Shown here piece by piece: positions 7,915 through 18,044 of a DNA stretch of 64,000 bases. Position numbers and translations under genes: made by a program. A model generated the notes under the pieces. That model made no database searches and had not been told where the DNA came from. It saw only the letters and a program-made list of their open reading frames with translations. Positions within the stretch are counted from its first letter, which is position 1; every line of letters starts with the position of its first letter. This DNA comes from Anaerolineae bacterium (GTDB taxonomy: Bacteria; Chloroflexota; Anaerolineae; Promineifilales; Promineifilaceae), in NCBI GenBank assembly GCA_023384415.1, contig JAHDWJ010000001.1:124001-188000 (forward strand), in the 5' to 3' direction.

Positions 7915-10158
7915 ATGTTGAAGTTTCGTTTGTTTTGGCTGTTAGTGTTTATTTTAATGGTGGTTAATAGGCCAATGCCTCTGGCTCAGGCCAGCCCTAT
8001 TTTTGCCGCTGATGTAATTGTCTCTGGCACGGATTTTGCCGGGGGGGAGATGTGGCAGATAGAGGTGACGAATGAGGGATTAATGTTAGCGGCCGCGGCC
8101 GCGCACGGTTCCTACACCTCTCCCATCCTCACCGCCCCCTTGCCCTTCAATGCCGCCGTCCCCCAATGGGTAGCCAGCCTGCCCCCCGATACCCACATAA
8201 ATATCCGCCTGCGTACAGCCAACGCGGCCGGCCTCTGGAATGACTGGTTTGACATTGTGCCCAACGACGATTGGATGCGCCCCGAAGACCTGGATATTGT
8301 CGGCAACATGATCGCCGTCCCTGATGCCGATGGCACCCACATCCAGTTTCAATATCAGGTTGGCTTTAGCCGCCTGACCGCCCAGGCTGCACCCCGCTTG
8401 CGCGAAATAAGGTTCACCTTCATAGATGCTACAGCCGGCCCCACCTCGGAACAGTTAGCCATCTTAGCCCGTGCTGAAGCAGAGGAAACCCCGCACAGTC
8501 CAGAAAATGGCTATCCCAAACCCCCTGTCGTCAGCCGTGCCAATTGGTGTACCGATCCGGCCTGTAACTACACCAATGGCTTAGAATACCATCCCGTTAC
8601 CCACCTTATCGTCCATCATACCGTCTCTGCTAACAGCAGCGCCAACTGGGCCGCCGTTGTCCGGGCGATCTGGCATTTCCACACCTTTACCCGAGGGTGG
8701 GGGGATATTGGCTACAACTATCTGGTAGATATGAACGGCGTCCTGTACGAAGGGCACAACGGTGGGGATGATGTCATTGGCACCCACGCCAGCGGGGCCA
8801 ACAAAGGGTCAATGGCCCTGGCCTTTATTGGTACCTTCACCCTGCCCGGCGAAAACCCGCCTGGCATCACCCCACCCCCGGCTATGCTAGATGCAGCCGT
8901 TGAACTGTTTGCCTGGAAAGCCGACCAGAAGCAGATAGATGTGTATGATTCCAGCCAACTGCCCAATATGGGCTGGGGGCTGCCCCATCTAATGGGACAC
9001 CGGGATGCGTATGGCACCACTGCCTGCCCTGGAGAACAGGCCCATGATTTAATCCCGTGGATTCGGAATACGGTAGCCGCTCAATTGGGGTTCACCCCGC
9101 CCCACACCTATATTGATAACCTCAGTTCAGCTTTTACCAAAAGTAACTCAACCTGGACGGACGGGCCAAGCAGCTGTGGGTTTAATGTCCATGCCTGGTA
9201 CGCCCGCTCTACCACTGGCCCGGCCACCCACTGGGGGCGATGGCAGCTAGCCGTGCCCCAGGCCGGTGAATATGAGATAGAAGTATACGCCCCCTACTGC
9301 CGCACCGGTTTTGCTGACACGCGCGGGGCACAATATCAGGTTCACCATGCCAATGGGATGACAACCGTCGTTGTCAACCAGGAAGCTAATCTAGGGTTGT
9401 GGGTCTCTTTGGGCTATTTTCAGCTGACTCCAGGGGGGAATCAGTCGGTTTATCTGGATAACCGGACGACAACGGATAGCAATCTGGGGTTGTGGTATGA
9501 TGCCATAAGGTTGCGGCCGCGGCCCGCGGCCCCTCCCACCGTTACCCCCCAACATCCCTCGGCCAACACCTGGCTGACTGACCCCACTGTCACTTTCCAA
9601 TGGTACGTGGCCCCCGCTGGTCAAGTTCAGAGTACCTTACTTGAGGTCGCCACTAACCCCAGTTTCAACAGCCTGGTATTCAGCCAAACCCTGGGCATCC
9701 AGACCAGCTACACCTATACCTTTACCCAGGATTACCGCGATCTATTTTGGCGTGTTACTCTCAACACAGTGGCGAATGGTTCAATCACCTCAGCGGCCAC
9801 CCATTTTGGTTTGGACACAACCCCGCCTGTCTCAGCTGTAACCGGCATCTATCGCCTCAACGAAGAAGACCCCGATTATCTCATCTTCTGGGGCGGCACA
9901 GATATAACCTCTGGCATTGCCGGGTACACCATCGAATATCAGGCCGAAGGTGCGACAGATTGGACACGTTGGTTTACAGGTACAACAGCCACCTCAGCCA
10001 CCTTCCTACCTCCAGACCCCGATGTTATTTATTGGTTCCGTGCCCAGGCCACTGATGTGGCTGGCAATAGCGAATCTCCCCATACCGAAGGCGACATCAG
10101 CACAGCACAAGTCGTTTTACTAGACAAACGGATGATGCTACCTATAATTCAGCGATAA
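7915..10158 (+). CDS. Secreted N-acetylmuramoyl-L-alanine amidase / PGRP with C-terminal beta domains
   Basis: 747 residues. The ATG at 7915 follows a GAGGTGAC ribosome site. A Sec signal peptide covers ~1-27 (LFWLLVFILMVVNRPMPLAQA). The peptidoglycan-recognition/amidase_2 domain (~205-400) shows zinc-ligand and catalytic signatures: HLIVHHTVSANSS, the WGDIGYNYLVDMNGVLYEG strand, and LMGHRDAYGTTACPG. It should cleave the lactyl-alanine bond in cell-wall peptides outside the membrane. A golvesin/xly-like carbohydrate-binding module follows (~410-535, APYCRTGFADTRGAQYQVHH, ending LGLWYDAIRLRPR), then two fibronectin-III-like domains. The stop is followed by a strong hairpin. Confidence 0.9.
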   Translation: MLKFRLFWLLVFILMVVNRPMPLAQASPIFAADVIVSGTDFAGGEMWQIEVTNEGLMLAAAAAHGSYTSPILTAPLPFNAAVPQWVASLPPDTHINIRLRTANAAGLWNDWFDIVPNDDWMRPEDLDIVGNMIAVPDADGTHIQFQYQVGFSRLTAQAAPRLREIRFTFIDATAGPTSEQLAILARAEAEETPHSPENGYPKPPVVSRANWCTDPACNYTNGLEYHPVTHLIVHHTVSANSSANWAAVVRAIWHFHTFTRGWGDIGYNYLVDMNGVLYEGHNGGDDVIGTHASGANKGSMALAFIGTFTLPGENPPGITPPPAMLDAAVELFAWKADQKQIDVYDSSQLPNMGWGLPHLMGHRDAYGTTACPGEQAHDLIPWIRNTVAAQLGFTPPHTYIDNLSSAFTKSNSTWTDGPSSCGFNVHAWYARSTTGPATHWGRWQLAVPQAGEYEIEVYAPYCRTGFADTRGAQYQVHHANGMTTVVVNQEANLGLWVSLGYFQLTPGGNQSVYLDNRTTTDSNLGLWYDAIRLRPRPAAPPTVTPQHPSANTWLTDPTVTFQWYVAPAGQVQSTLLEVATNPSFNSLVFSQTLGIQTSYTYTFTQDYRDLFWRVTLNTVANGSITSAATHFGLDTTPPVSAVTGIYRLNEEDPDYLIFWGGTDITSGIAGYTIEYQAEGATDWTRWFTGTTATSATFLPPDPDVIYWFRAQATDVAGNSESPHTEGDISTAQVVLLDKRMMLPIIQR

Positions 10159-10166
10159 AAAAACGG

Positions 10167-10214
10167 GAAACGTGATACGGGAGGTGTGTTTTCACTTCTC
10201 CTATATCACGTTTC
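10167..10214 (+). terminator. Hairpin terminator after the amidase gene
   Basis: GAAACGTGATA (10167-10177) pairs perfectly with TATCACGTTTC (10204-10214). The loop contains a second weaker pairing (GGGAGGTG with CACTTCTCC). An A7 run lies just before the left arm, so on the opposite strand it reads as a stem followed by T7. It may end transcription of the amidase gene and insulate the next gene, which starts at 10239. Confidence 0.6.
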
Positions 10215-10238
10215 TGGTACTCATTCGCTGGAGGTATC

Positions 10239-11417
10239 ATGTCATCTGCCGTTTCTATAGATGTGTTGATTGTTGGTTCTGGGCCGTCCGGGATATCTAC
10301 CGCCCTACACCTGGTTCATCAAGATAAAAGTTGGGCCAACCGCATCCTTGTTGTAGATAAAGCCATTCATCCCCGTGAAAAGCTATGTGGTGGGGGTATC
10401 ACTCACCTGGGGCAAAACGTCCTGGCCCGGTTGGGGCTGCCTATTGGCGTACCCAATTTTGAGGTACGTGAAGTGCGGCTTGTTTACGAGAAATACCAAT
10501 ATTCCTTTTACGGCAACCCTGTTTTCCGCATTGTGCGTCGGGATGAGTTTGATCATTGGCTGGTCAGAACAGCCGAAGAATGGGGGATCACCGTGCGTCA
10601 GGGAGAGGCGGTCAAAGATGTCACCGTTCACCCTGATTATGTGGAAGTTGTGACCGATAAGGGGGTCTTTCACACCCAACTGCTAGTGGGTGCGGATGGT
10701 TCACGCAGTGTCGTAAGGAGTAAACTCAAATGGGATGATGAGACCCGCGTAGCCCGCTTGCTGGAAGTGCTGACCCCGGAAGATGCCCGGCAAGAGGTGT
10801 TGTTTCGAGATAAGGTAGCTATTTTTGACTTTACCCACCTGGCTGGGGGGCTGCAAGGGTATTATTGGGATTTCCCCAGCTACGTAGATGGACAGCCGAT
10901 GATGAATCGGGGGGTGTTTGACAGCCGGGCACAGCCTTCTCGCCCCAAAGCAGACCTGAAACAACTTTTGCGTGACTCTATGGCCGAACGCGGCCGCGAC
11001 CTGTCCGACTACAAACTTAAAGGCCATCCTATCCGCTGGTACGACAAAAAGGGCAAAGTAGCTGATCACCGGGTCATCCTCGTGGGCGATGCGGCCGGCG
11101 CCGACCCGCTTATGGGAGAAGGTATCGCCTTTGCTTTGGGGTATGGGGTGCCTGCCTCTGAAGCGATTCGTGAAGCATTTGCCCGCCACGATTTTACCAT
11201 GCGTAACTACAGCCAACGCTTACGCCGCCACCCCCTGTTCTATCAACTCCAGGTACGTACCAACCTGGCCCGATTTGCCTATTGGCTGCACTATCCCTGG
11301 CTGGTACGCTTAGGCTGGCAGGTTGCCCGCCTCATCATTCGCCTCACCCCCTGGCGCAGCCGTGATTTTGTTCCCGCACTGCCCCCGCTGATGGTTACGA
11401 CCAGAGGGGAGCCATAA
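10239..11417 (+). CDS. FAD-dependent oxidoreductase of the geranylgeranyl reductase family
   Basis: 392 residues; GGAGG lies five bases before the ATG at 10239. The N-terminal dinucleotide fold is DVLIVGSGPSGISTALHL; VVDKAIHPREKLCGGGIT is the family's substrate-proximal cysteine loop; the second FAD motif is LLVGADGSRSVVR; and the third is VILVGDAAGADPLMGEGIA. Members reduce isoprenoid double bonds (chlorophyll or archaeal-type lipids, menaquinone) or act as halogenases and hydroxylases. There are no photosynthesis genes nearby, so saturation of a quinone or membrane isoprenoid is the simplest guess. It stands between two hairpin or spacer regions and may be a single-gene unit. Confidence 0.85.
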   Translation: MSSAVSIDVLIVGSGPSGISTALHLVHQDKSWANRILVVDKAIHPREKLCGGGITHLGQNVLARLGLPIGVPNFEVREVRLVYEKYQYSFYGNPVFRIVRRDEFDHWLVRTAEEWGITVRQGEAVKDVTVHPDYVEVVTDKGVFHTQLLVGADGSRSVVRSKLKWDDETRVARLLEVLTPEDARQEVLFRDKVAIFDFTHLAGGLQGYYWDFPSYVDGQPMMNRGVFDSRAQPSRPKADLKQLLRDSMAERGRDLSDYKLKGHPIRWYDKKGKVADHRVILVGDAAGADPLMGEGIAFALGYGVPASEAIREAFARHDFTMRNYSQRLRRHPLFYQLQVRTNLARFAYWLHYPWLVRLGWQVARLIIRLTPWRSRDFVPALPPLMVTTRGEP

Positions 11418-11472
11418 TCTATCTGCATTTCTATGACAACAACATCGCCCTTAACGGCTGTGGGTCTCTTTT

Positions 11473-13122
11473 ATGAAAGAAAACGAGCGTAATACCAACC
11501 TGCCTGATCGGTGGGCTAAATTATTAAGCAACCGCCCGTTTGTAGCCGCAGTTATTTTTACCTTGTTCTTGTTTGGGCTGGAAGAAAAATGGTTTAGGCT
11601 GCCACAAACCCTTTATCTGTGGTTGCTACCCCGTGAGCCATTTTGGTTATATCTGGGCGGCGTGTTATCTATCCTCTTTTCTCTTTTCTTGTTCCTCTTT
11701 TTCCTTTGGGTCTCTTTTTTATCCCGGCCTGTTTACCGGGTTATCTATGCGGGCATTTTGATAGGGGTTATTTTGGTTCAATACAACTATCAGAATGTCT
11801 TTGGCCGGTTCATCTCGGCCCAAGATATGAATACGGCGTTAAGTTCACCGTTTAACTTATGGGTGGACGCGGCCGCGTTCTTTAGTTGGTCAGGGCTTTT
11901 ACCCATCAGCCTATATTTGCTGCTCACTCTATGGACATGGCCGCGACAACAACATGGTGGACGGCAGTTCCTGGCAATTATCGCCGTTATCGCTGTTTCA
12001 AATGTGATCTATTATTACCTGGGTTACAGCCATAGTGCGGCACTCTCCGTTCCGGCCTTTTTCAAAACAGCGGGTAATTTGTTTATAGAAGGGGTCGAAA
12101 TAAGGCAGCTAACCCGTCAGCTTGTTCCCTACAAAAGTGACATAGTACCCCAAAACAATATTGTTTTGATTATTGACGAAAGCATTCGAGGAGATCGTTT
12201 AAGCGTGAATGGGTATATTCGCCCAACAACCCCTTATTTAGAAACATTAGCGCACCAGGGGTATGTTAGCAATTGGGGTATTGCCGTCTCAGCCGCCACA
12301 TGCAGCATTTTATCCAACAAAGTCATCCTGACAGGGGGAAGCCATCTGCCTGATCCTGATTATCATCTGGAAACGAATCCCACCATTTTCCAATATGCCA
12401 AAGCGATGGGGTACACTACCTATTATCTGGATACGCAAACAGATTACCTCTGGAACGGTCTCACTGTGACAGACTTAACTTATATTGATCACCATATGAC
12501 CAGACGTAACTTTGGTCAGGATTATGATGTTGATTTACGAGCCGCCGATTTTATTTATGAACAGGTAGCTTCAGGAACCGGCAACTTTTTTCTGCTTAAC
12601 AAAGCCGGCGTTCATTTTCATTACAATGATACATACCCTGCTGAAGCCATTATTTGGGAACCCATCCCAGCCCCAAAAATATATGTGGATCCTCTGGCCG
12701 TAGGGAATACTTACGATAACGGTTTACATTACAATGTTGAACAATTCTTCCGCCGCCTGCTAAAAGATACGATAGTGCTGGAGCATACATTATTGCTTTA
12801 TACCAGTGATCATGGGCAGACTCTTATTGAAAATGGGGAAACCTGGTCTCATTGCGGTAATACAAGTAAGGAAGCGGCTGTCCCCTTGTTATTAATAGGT
12901 CAGCATAACTTCTCCCCAGACACACAATATCGGGCCACCCATTACAATATTTTTCCAACCATCCTGGACCTCATGGGAGTGCCAGCAGAAGCCCGGATTG
13001 TAACCTATCCGTTATCTCTTTTAGAAGCGACGACGCTTGATTCTGCAAATCGCTATTTTTTAGGCGGAACGGTAGAGGCTTATTATTCTGTTCAGGTTAA
13101 TTTTGATCAGGGAGAAGAGTAA
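11473..13122 (+). CDS. Membrane-anchored sulfatase-family (phosphoethanolamine-transferase-like) enzyme
   Basis: 549 residues. The N-terminal ~200 residues hold about five membrane helices, and the C-terminal half is an extracytoplasmic sulfatase fold. Its features are the NIVLIIDESIRGDRLSVNGY metal-binding strand, a threonine nucleophile region SAATCSILSNKVILTGG, FLLNKAGVHFHYNDTYP, and LLLYTSDHGQTLIENGETWS. This architecture is that of EptA/CptA-type phosphoethanolamine transferases, which use a lipid donor. The acceptor here is unknown since no LPS genes are visible. The gene is more AT-rich than its neighbours and carries only one GCGGCCGC (near 11870), which hints at a later arrival. The start at 11473 lacks a strong ribosome site. 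Confidence 0.8.
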   Translation: MKENERNTNLPDRWAKLLSNRPFVAAVIFTLFLFGLEEKWFRLPQTLYLWLLPREPFWLYLGGVLSILFSLFLFLFFLWVSFLSRPVYRVIYAGILIGVILVQYNYQNVFGRFISAQDMNTALSSPFNLWVDAAAFFSWSGLLPISLYLLLTLWTWPRQQHGGRQFLAIIAVIAVSNVIYYYLGYSHSAALSVPAFFKTAGNLFIEGVEIRQLTRQLVPYKSDIVPQNNIVLIIDESIRGDRLSVNGYIRPTTPYLETLAHQGYVSNWGIAVSAATCSILSNKVILTGGSHLPDPDYHLETNPTIFQYAKAMGYTTYYLDTQTDYLWNGLTVTDLTYIDHHMTRRNFGQDYDVDLRAADFIYEQVASGTGNFFLLNKAGVHFHYNDTYPAEAIIWEPIPAPKIYVDPLAVGNTYDNGLHYNVEQFFRRLLKDTIVLEHTLLLYTSDHGQTLIENGETWSHCGNTSKEAAVPLLLIGQHNFSPDTQYRATHYNIFPTILDLMGVPAEARIVTYPLSLLEATTLDSANRYFLGGTVEAYYSVQVNFDQGEE

Positions 13123-13392
13123 GCGGCTTAAGGTTAAACCAGGCCGTTGCCTATTTTAAGCCTAAATGAGCGGCCTGACCAGGAGGTGGGTGCTTATCTT
13201 AAGCCCGACTGTAATATAAAATTGACCATAATTTACCCTGTAATCAGGGTGGAAATAAGTGGAAGTAATTATAAGGACATCTTCCCTATTTGGTGTCTGA
13301 ACAAAAGATGTTACTTTGGTAACAGTATCATCGTTACAGACACTGTACCCCTTTTGCTTTATAGCTGAAATCAAATTTCATAAGGTGAAACT

Positions 13393-16300
13393 ATGCCCTT
13401 TTTTCGCTGTTTTCTTATGGGTGAAGGTACGTTGTTGGTGCAATGTGCCGAACAGTTACAGGCCAAAGGCCATGCCATTCTGGGCATCATTAGCCAAAAT
13501 GAAGCCATTGCCCAATGGAGCCAAAGCCAGCAAATTCCCCTGTTAGACCCCCAAACAGATTGGCCGGCCGCCCTGACCCAACACCCGTTTGATTACTTTT
13601 TCTCCATCGCTAACCTGGCCATCGTGCCCGACAAGGTGCTGGCGCTGCCAGAGAAAATGGCGATCAATTTCCATGATGGCCCCCTGCCCCGGTATGCCGG
13701 TCTTTATGCCACCTCCTGGGCTATTCTGAACCAGGAGACGGAGTATGGCATCACCTGGCATGAGATGGTAGCGGAGCTAGATAAGGGGCGTATTTTGCGC
13801 CAGGTGCTTTTCCCCCTCAATGGGGATGAGACCGCTTTTACGCTGAATGCCCGCTGTTATGCCGAGGCGGCCAGCTCTTTTGCTGACCTGATAGATGATC
13901 TGGCGGCCGGGCAGCTTCAGCCACAGCCCCAAGATTTGGGCCAGCGGAGTTACTTTGGTAAAACTAAACGCCCTTTCGCGGCCGCGACCCTCACCTTCAC
14001 CCAGCCCGCCGCCCAGATCGAGGCCCTGGTCCGTGCCCTCACCTTTGGCCCCGTACCCAACCCCCTCACCCTGCCCAAAACGGCTGGCTTCCTGGTCGGG
14101 CAGCTTACTATCACCGATACCCCTTCCCGGCATACCGCGGGCACCATCACCCAGATTATCCCAGACGGGATTCAAGTCGCTACAGCCACCCAGGACGTTA
14201 TCCTCAGCCAGTTCCGCACTCTGGATGGGGCTGCCGCCCAACCCAACTGGACGGTAGGCACCGTTTTGCCCAGCCCAGATGAAACCAGCGGCCGCGCCTT
14301 GACCGACCTGGCGGAAAATTTGGCCCGGCAGGAAAGTTTCTGGCACAAAACATTGGCCCAAATCAACCTGGGGGAGATTCCTTACCTCAACAGTGAAACG
14401 GATAGCCCTGATTCGCCGGTGTATGCCCAATTACATGCCCCCTTGCCCGCTGCCTGGCAAGAGTACGCGGCCGCCCACCAACTCCCTCTCCCATCCCTGG
14501 CTGCTGCCGTTTTTGGTCTTTACCTGACCCGCCTCTCCGGGCAAGAGCAGCTAACCCTGGGCTGGCAGGTAGACCCACCCGTCACTGCCCCTGAATTTGC
14601 TCCGGTGGTGCCGCTGAATCTTGGCCTAACTTTTGCGCAAAGCGGCCGCGACAATTTACAAACCGCCCTGGCCCGCCTGGCCCGCACCCAAAAAGGGCAA
14701 AGCTACCCCCGCGACCTCATCCCGCGCTCCCCCGATTTAGCGGCCGCGCCCAGCTACCCCATCCTTATTACCCACTCCTCACCCCTCAGCCCTCATTCCT
14801 CACTCCGGCTTACCTTCACCGACAACCAGGTCCATTGGCATTACCAGCCTACCCACCTGGCCCCAGAAAGCGCCGCCCAGATGATGCACCAATTCACCAC
14901 CTTTGGCGAGCAGCTTCTGGCCCACCCTGAGCAGCCATTGGCCCATCTCTCCCTGCTCGATTCAGGCCAGCAGCAGGAGATGCTTGTTGCCTGGAACAAT
15001 ACCGCCGCCGATTACCCCAGCGACCTTTGCCTGCACCAGCTTTTTGAGCAGCAGGTGGCTCGCACTCCCGACGCGGTGGCCGTCGTTTATGCCCAGGAGC
15101 AGCTTACCTACCGCCAGCTTAATGACAAAGCCAACCAACTGGCCCACCATCTGCAACAGCTAGGGGTTGGCCCGGATAGCTGCGTCGGCCTTTATCTGGA
15201 TCGCTCTTTGGATTTGATGGTGGCTTTGTTTGGGGTGTTAAAAGCGGGGGGAGCGTATTTACCCCTGGACCCGGAATACCCGGCGGACCGTATCGCTTTT
15301 ATGTTAGAAGACGCGGCCGCGCCCGTCATTCTCACCCAGGCCCATTTGCAACACCGTCTCCCTCCCGGCAAAGCCCAGGTTATTTGCCTGGACCGGGATT
15401 GGGGAGTGATTAGCCAGCACGCGGTCGCGCCCGTTAGTAGCCCTGTCACCCCGGCCAATCTAGCCTATATCATCTACACCTCTGGCTCCACCGGCAAACC
15501 CAAAGGAGTGATGATCGAACATCGGCACGTCCTCAACTTCTTCGCTGGCATGGATGACCACATCCCCCACGATCCCCCCGGCACCTGGCTGGCCGTCACC
15601 AGCCTCTCCTTTGACATCTCGGTTTTGGAGCTGTTCTGGACCTTGAGCCGGGGGTTTAAGGTGGTACTGTATGCCGAAAAATGGGACGCGGCCGCGCCCA
15701 GCGACAACCGGGCCATAGATTTCAGCCTCTTCTACTTCGCCAGCGACGCCGGGGAAAACCCCGCCGACAAATACCGCATTCTCCTGGAAGGGGCTAAATT
15801 CGCCGACCAAAACGGCTTCTCAGCCATCTGGACACCAGAACGCCATTTTGGGGCCTTTGGCGGTCTGTACCCCAACCCCTCAGTCGCCAGCGCGGCCATC
15901 GCCGCCATCACCCAAAACGTCAAAATTCGGGCTGGCAGCTGCGTCTCCCCGCTCCACCACCCCGTCCGCCTCACCGAAGAATGGTCGCTGGTAGATAATC
16001 TCTCCAACGGGCGGGTGGGCATCTCCTTTGCCGCCGGGTGGCAGCCCAACGATTTCATCCTGCGCCCGGATAATTTCGCCGACCGCAAAAATCAGATGTT
16101 CCGTGACATTGAAACGGTGCATAAATTGTGGCAAGGGGAAGCGGTCACCTTTCCTGGCCCCAATGGGCGGGATGTCGCCGTGCGTACCCTGCCCCGCCCC
16201 ATCCAATCCCACCTGCCCACCTGGGTCACGGCTGCGGGCAACCCCGAGACGTTCCAGATGGCCGGGGAGAAAGGGTATAACCTGCTTACCCACCTGCTGG

Positions 16301-18000
16301 GGCAAAGTGTGACCGAATTGGCTGAAAAAATCGCCCTTTATCGGCGGGCGTGGCAGGAAGCGGGCCACCCTGGCGAAGGCCACTTGACCCTGATGCTCCA
16401 CACCTTTGTCGGTGATGATACCGATGAGGTGCGCGAGGTGGTGCGGGAGCCGATGAAACAATATCTGGCCAGCGCTTTGGATTTAACCGAAAAAGCGGCC
16501 TGGTCGTTCCCCACCTTCAAGGATAAAGCTCAGGCAACGGGCATGAGCCTGCGGGAGATGTTTACCGCCAGAGCCTTAACCGACGACGAGAAGGACGCCA
16601 TTCTTGACCATGCGTTTGAGCGGTATTTTGAGGACAGCGGCCTCTTTGGCACGGTGGACCGGTGTATGGGGTTGGTCAACCAGTTGAAAGGCATTGGCGT
16701 GGATGAAATCGCCTGCCTGATTGATTATGGCATCCCTTCAGAAATGGTGCTGCGCCATCTGCCTCATCTGAACCGGGTGCGTCAGGCGGCTTTGCCTGAT
16801 CAAACTGCCGGGCAAGACCTCTCCTTTGCCGCGTTGGTTCGTCAGCACCGGGTTAATTATCTCCAATGTACCCCCAGCATGGCTCAAATGTTCCTGCTCA
16901 ATGAAGGGTCTCGGGCCGCCTTCCGCCAGCTTGAGGTTTTATGTGTAGGCGGGGAAGCGTTCCCGGTGGCTCTGGCAGATGAACTATGTAACCTGGTACG
17001 CGGCCGCGTCCTCAACATGTACGGCCCCACCGAAACCACTATCTGGTCGGCGGTGAGCAGCGTTGAGCCAGCCCGTTACCAGGGGGGGCACACCGTGCCC
17101 ATCGGCCGCCCCATCGCCAATACCAGCCTATTCATTTTGGACCAGTTCAATCAACCTGTCCCCCCCGGCATTCCTGGGGAGCTGTTCATTGGTGGGGATG
17201 GGGTGGCCCGAGGGTACCTCAACCGGCCGGAATTGACCGCGGAACGCTTTGTCACCCTTCCCCTGGCAGGGGATACGCCTTTACGTCTTTACCGCACCGG
17301 GGACCTGGCCCGCTACCGGCCTGATGGCACCGTAGAGTTCCTGGGGCGCAATGATTTCCAGGTGAAAATTCGCGGCTACCGGATTGAATTAGGAGAGATT
17401 GAGCGGCATCTGCTGGCCTTCCCGGCGGTGGGGCAAGCGGTGGTGGTGGCCCGTGAGGATACCCCTGGCAATAAGCAGCTGGTAGCGTATCTGGTGCCCC
17501 AGTCCGGTCAGAAGATAGAGACGGCGGACCTGCGGGAGTTTATGCGCGGCCGCGTTCCTACCTTCATGGTGCCGGCCCATTTTCTCACCCTGGCCGCCTT
17601 CCCCCTCACTCCCAACCGGAAAATTGACCGCAAAGCCCTGCCTGCCCCCCAGGCCGCCAGGCAGCAGCCAGAGGCAACCTACACCCCCCCAGCCAACGAC
17701 CTGGAAGCCCAGATTGCTACCGTCTGGCAGCAGCTTCTAGGGCTGGAGCATGTGGGCATGGATGACAACTTCTTTGACATTGGCGGCCACTCCATCCTGG
17801 CCATCCAGGCCCACCGGTTGATTACCGAAGCGGTGGCGCGGCCGCTAGCGGTAACTGATTTATTCCGCTTCACCACCATCCGCGCCCTGGCTGCCCACCT
17901 GGGGCAAAGTAACGGCCACAGCCAGGACAGCGCGGCCAACCTGCAACAAAGCCTCGACCGCGCCGAACGCCGCCGCCAACAGTTGCAGAGGAGAAGGTAG
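13393..18000 (+). CDS. NRPS: formyltransferase - half C - A (embedded LLM monooxygenase) - PCP
   Basis: 1535 residues; AAGGTG precedes the ATG at 13393. Residues ~1-290 are a methionyl-tRNA-formyltransferase-like domain with the catalytic Asn92, His94 (NFHDGPLPRYAG) and Asp130. Residues ~310-530 match only the C-terminal half of a condensation domain; no HHxxxDG is present. The adenylation domain starts near 545 (A3 IIYTSGSTGKPKGV ~693; A4 SFDISVLELFW). A luciferase-like FMN monooxygenase of the MupA/Atu3671 type (IDFSLFYFASDAGENP ... GIPSEMVLRHLP, ~775-1132) splits it between A4 and A5. A5 NMYGPTETTIW, A7/A8 and A10 PNRKIDRKAL follow, then the carrier protein with Ser1467 (FFDIGGHSILA). It likely loads, N-formylates and possibly N- or C-oxygenates one amino acid, then hands it to the PKS. 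Confidence 0.9.
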   Translation: MPFFRCFLMGEGTLLVQCAEQLQAKGHAILGIISQNEAIAQWSQSQQIPLLDPQTDWPAALTQHPFDYFFSIANLAIVPDKVLALPEKMAINFHDGPLPRYAGLYATSWAILNQETEYGITWHEMVAELDKGRILRQVLFPLNGDETAFTLNARCYAEAASSFADLIDDLAAGQLQPQPQDLGQRSYFGKTKRPFAAATLTFTQPAAQIEALVRALTFGPVPNPLTLPKTAGFLVGQLTITDTPSRHTAGTITQIIPDGIQVATATQDVILSQFRTLDGAAAQPNWTVGTVLPSPDETSGRALTDLAENLARQESFWHKTLAQINLGEIPYLNSETDSPDSPVYAQLHAPLPAAWQEYAAAHQLPLPSLAAAVFGLYLTRLSGQEQLTLGWQVDPPVTAPEFAPVVPLNLGLTFAQSGRDNLQTALARLARTQKGQSYPRDLIPRSPDLAAAPSYPILITHSSPLSPHSSLRLTFTDNQVHWHYQPTHLAPESAAQMMHQFTTFGEQLLAHPEQPLAHLSLLDSGQQQEMLVAWNNTAADYPSDLCLHQLFEQQVARTPDAVAVVYAQEQLTYRQLNDKANQLAHHLQQLGVGPDSCVGLYLDRSLDLMVALFGVLKAGGAYLPLDPEYPADRIAFMLEDAAAPVILTQAHLQHRLPPGKAQVICLDRDWGVISQHAVAPVSSPVTPANLAYIIYTSGSTGKPKGVMIEHRHVLNFFAGMDDHIPHDPPGTWLAVTSLSFDISVLELFWTLSRGFKVVLYAEKWDAAAPSDNRAIDFSLFYFASDAGENPADKYRILLEGAKFADQNGFSAIWTPERHFGAFGGLYPNPSVASAAIAAITQNVKIRAGSCVSPLHHPVRLTEEWSLVDNLSNGRVGISFAAGWQPNDFILRPDNFADRKNQMFRDIETVHKLWQGEAVTFPGPNGRDVAVRTLPRPIQSHLPTWVTAAGNPETFQMAGEKGYNLLTHLLGQSVTELAEKIALYRRAWQEAGHPGEGHLTLMLHTFVGDDTDEVREVVREPMKQYLASALDLTEKAAWSFPTFKDKAQATGMSLREMFTARALTDDEKDAILDHAFERYFEDSGLFGTVDRCMGLVNQLKGIGVDEIACLIDYGIPSEMVLRHLPHLNRVRQAALPDQTAGQDLSFAALVRQHRVNYLQCTPSMAQMFLLNEGSRAAFRQLEVLCVGGEAFPVALADELCNLVRGRVLNMYGPTETTIWSAVSSVEPARYQGGHTVPIGRPIANTSLFILDQFNQPVPPGIPGELFIGGDGVARGYLNRPELTAERFVTLPLAGDTPLRLYRTGDLARYRPDGTVEFLGRNDFQVKIRGYRIELGEIERHLLAFPAVGQAVVVAREDTPGNKQLVAYLVPQSGQKIETADLREFMRGRVPTFMVPAHFLTLAAFPLTPNRKIDRKALPAPQAARQQPEATYTPPANDLEAQIATVWQQLLGLEHVGMDDNFFDIGGHSILAIQAHRLITEAVARPLAVTDLFRFTTIRALAAHLGQSNGHSQDSAANLQQSLDRAERRRQQLQRRR

Positions 18001-18044
18001 GATGAGGAGTGAGGACTGAGATGTGAGGTATGAGGGAACGAGAG

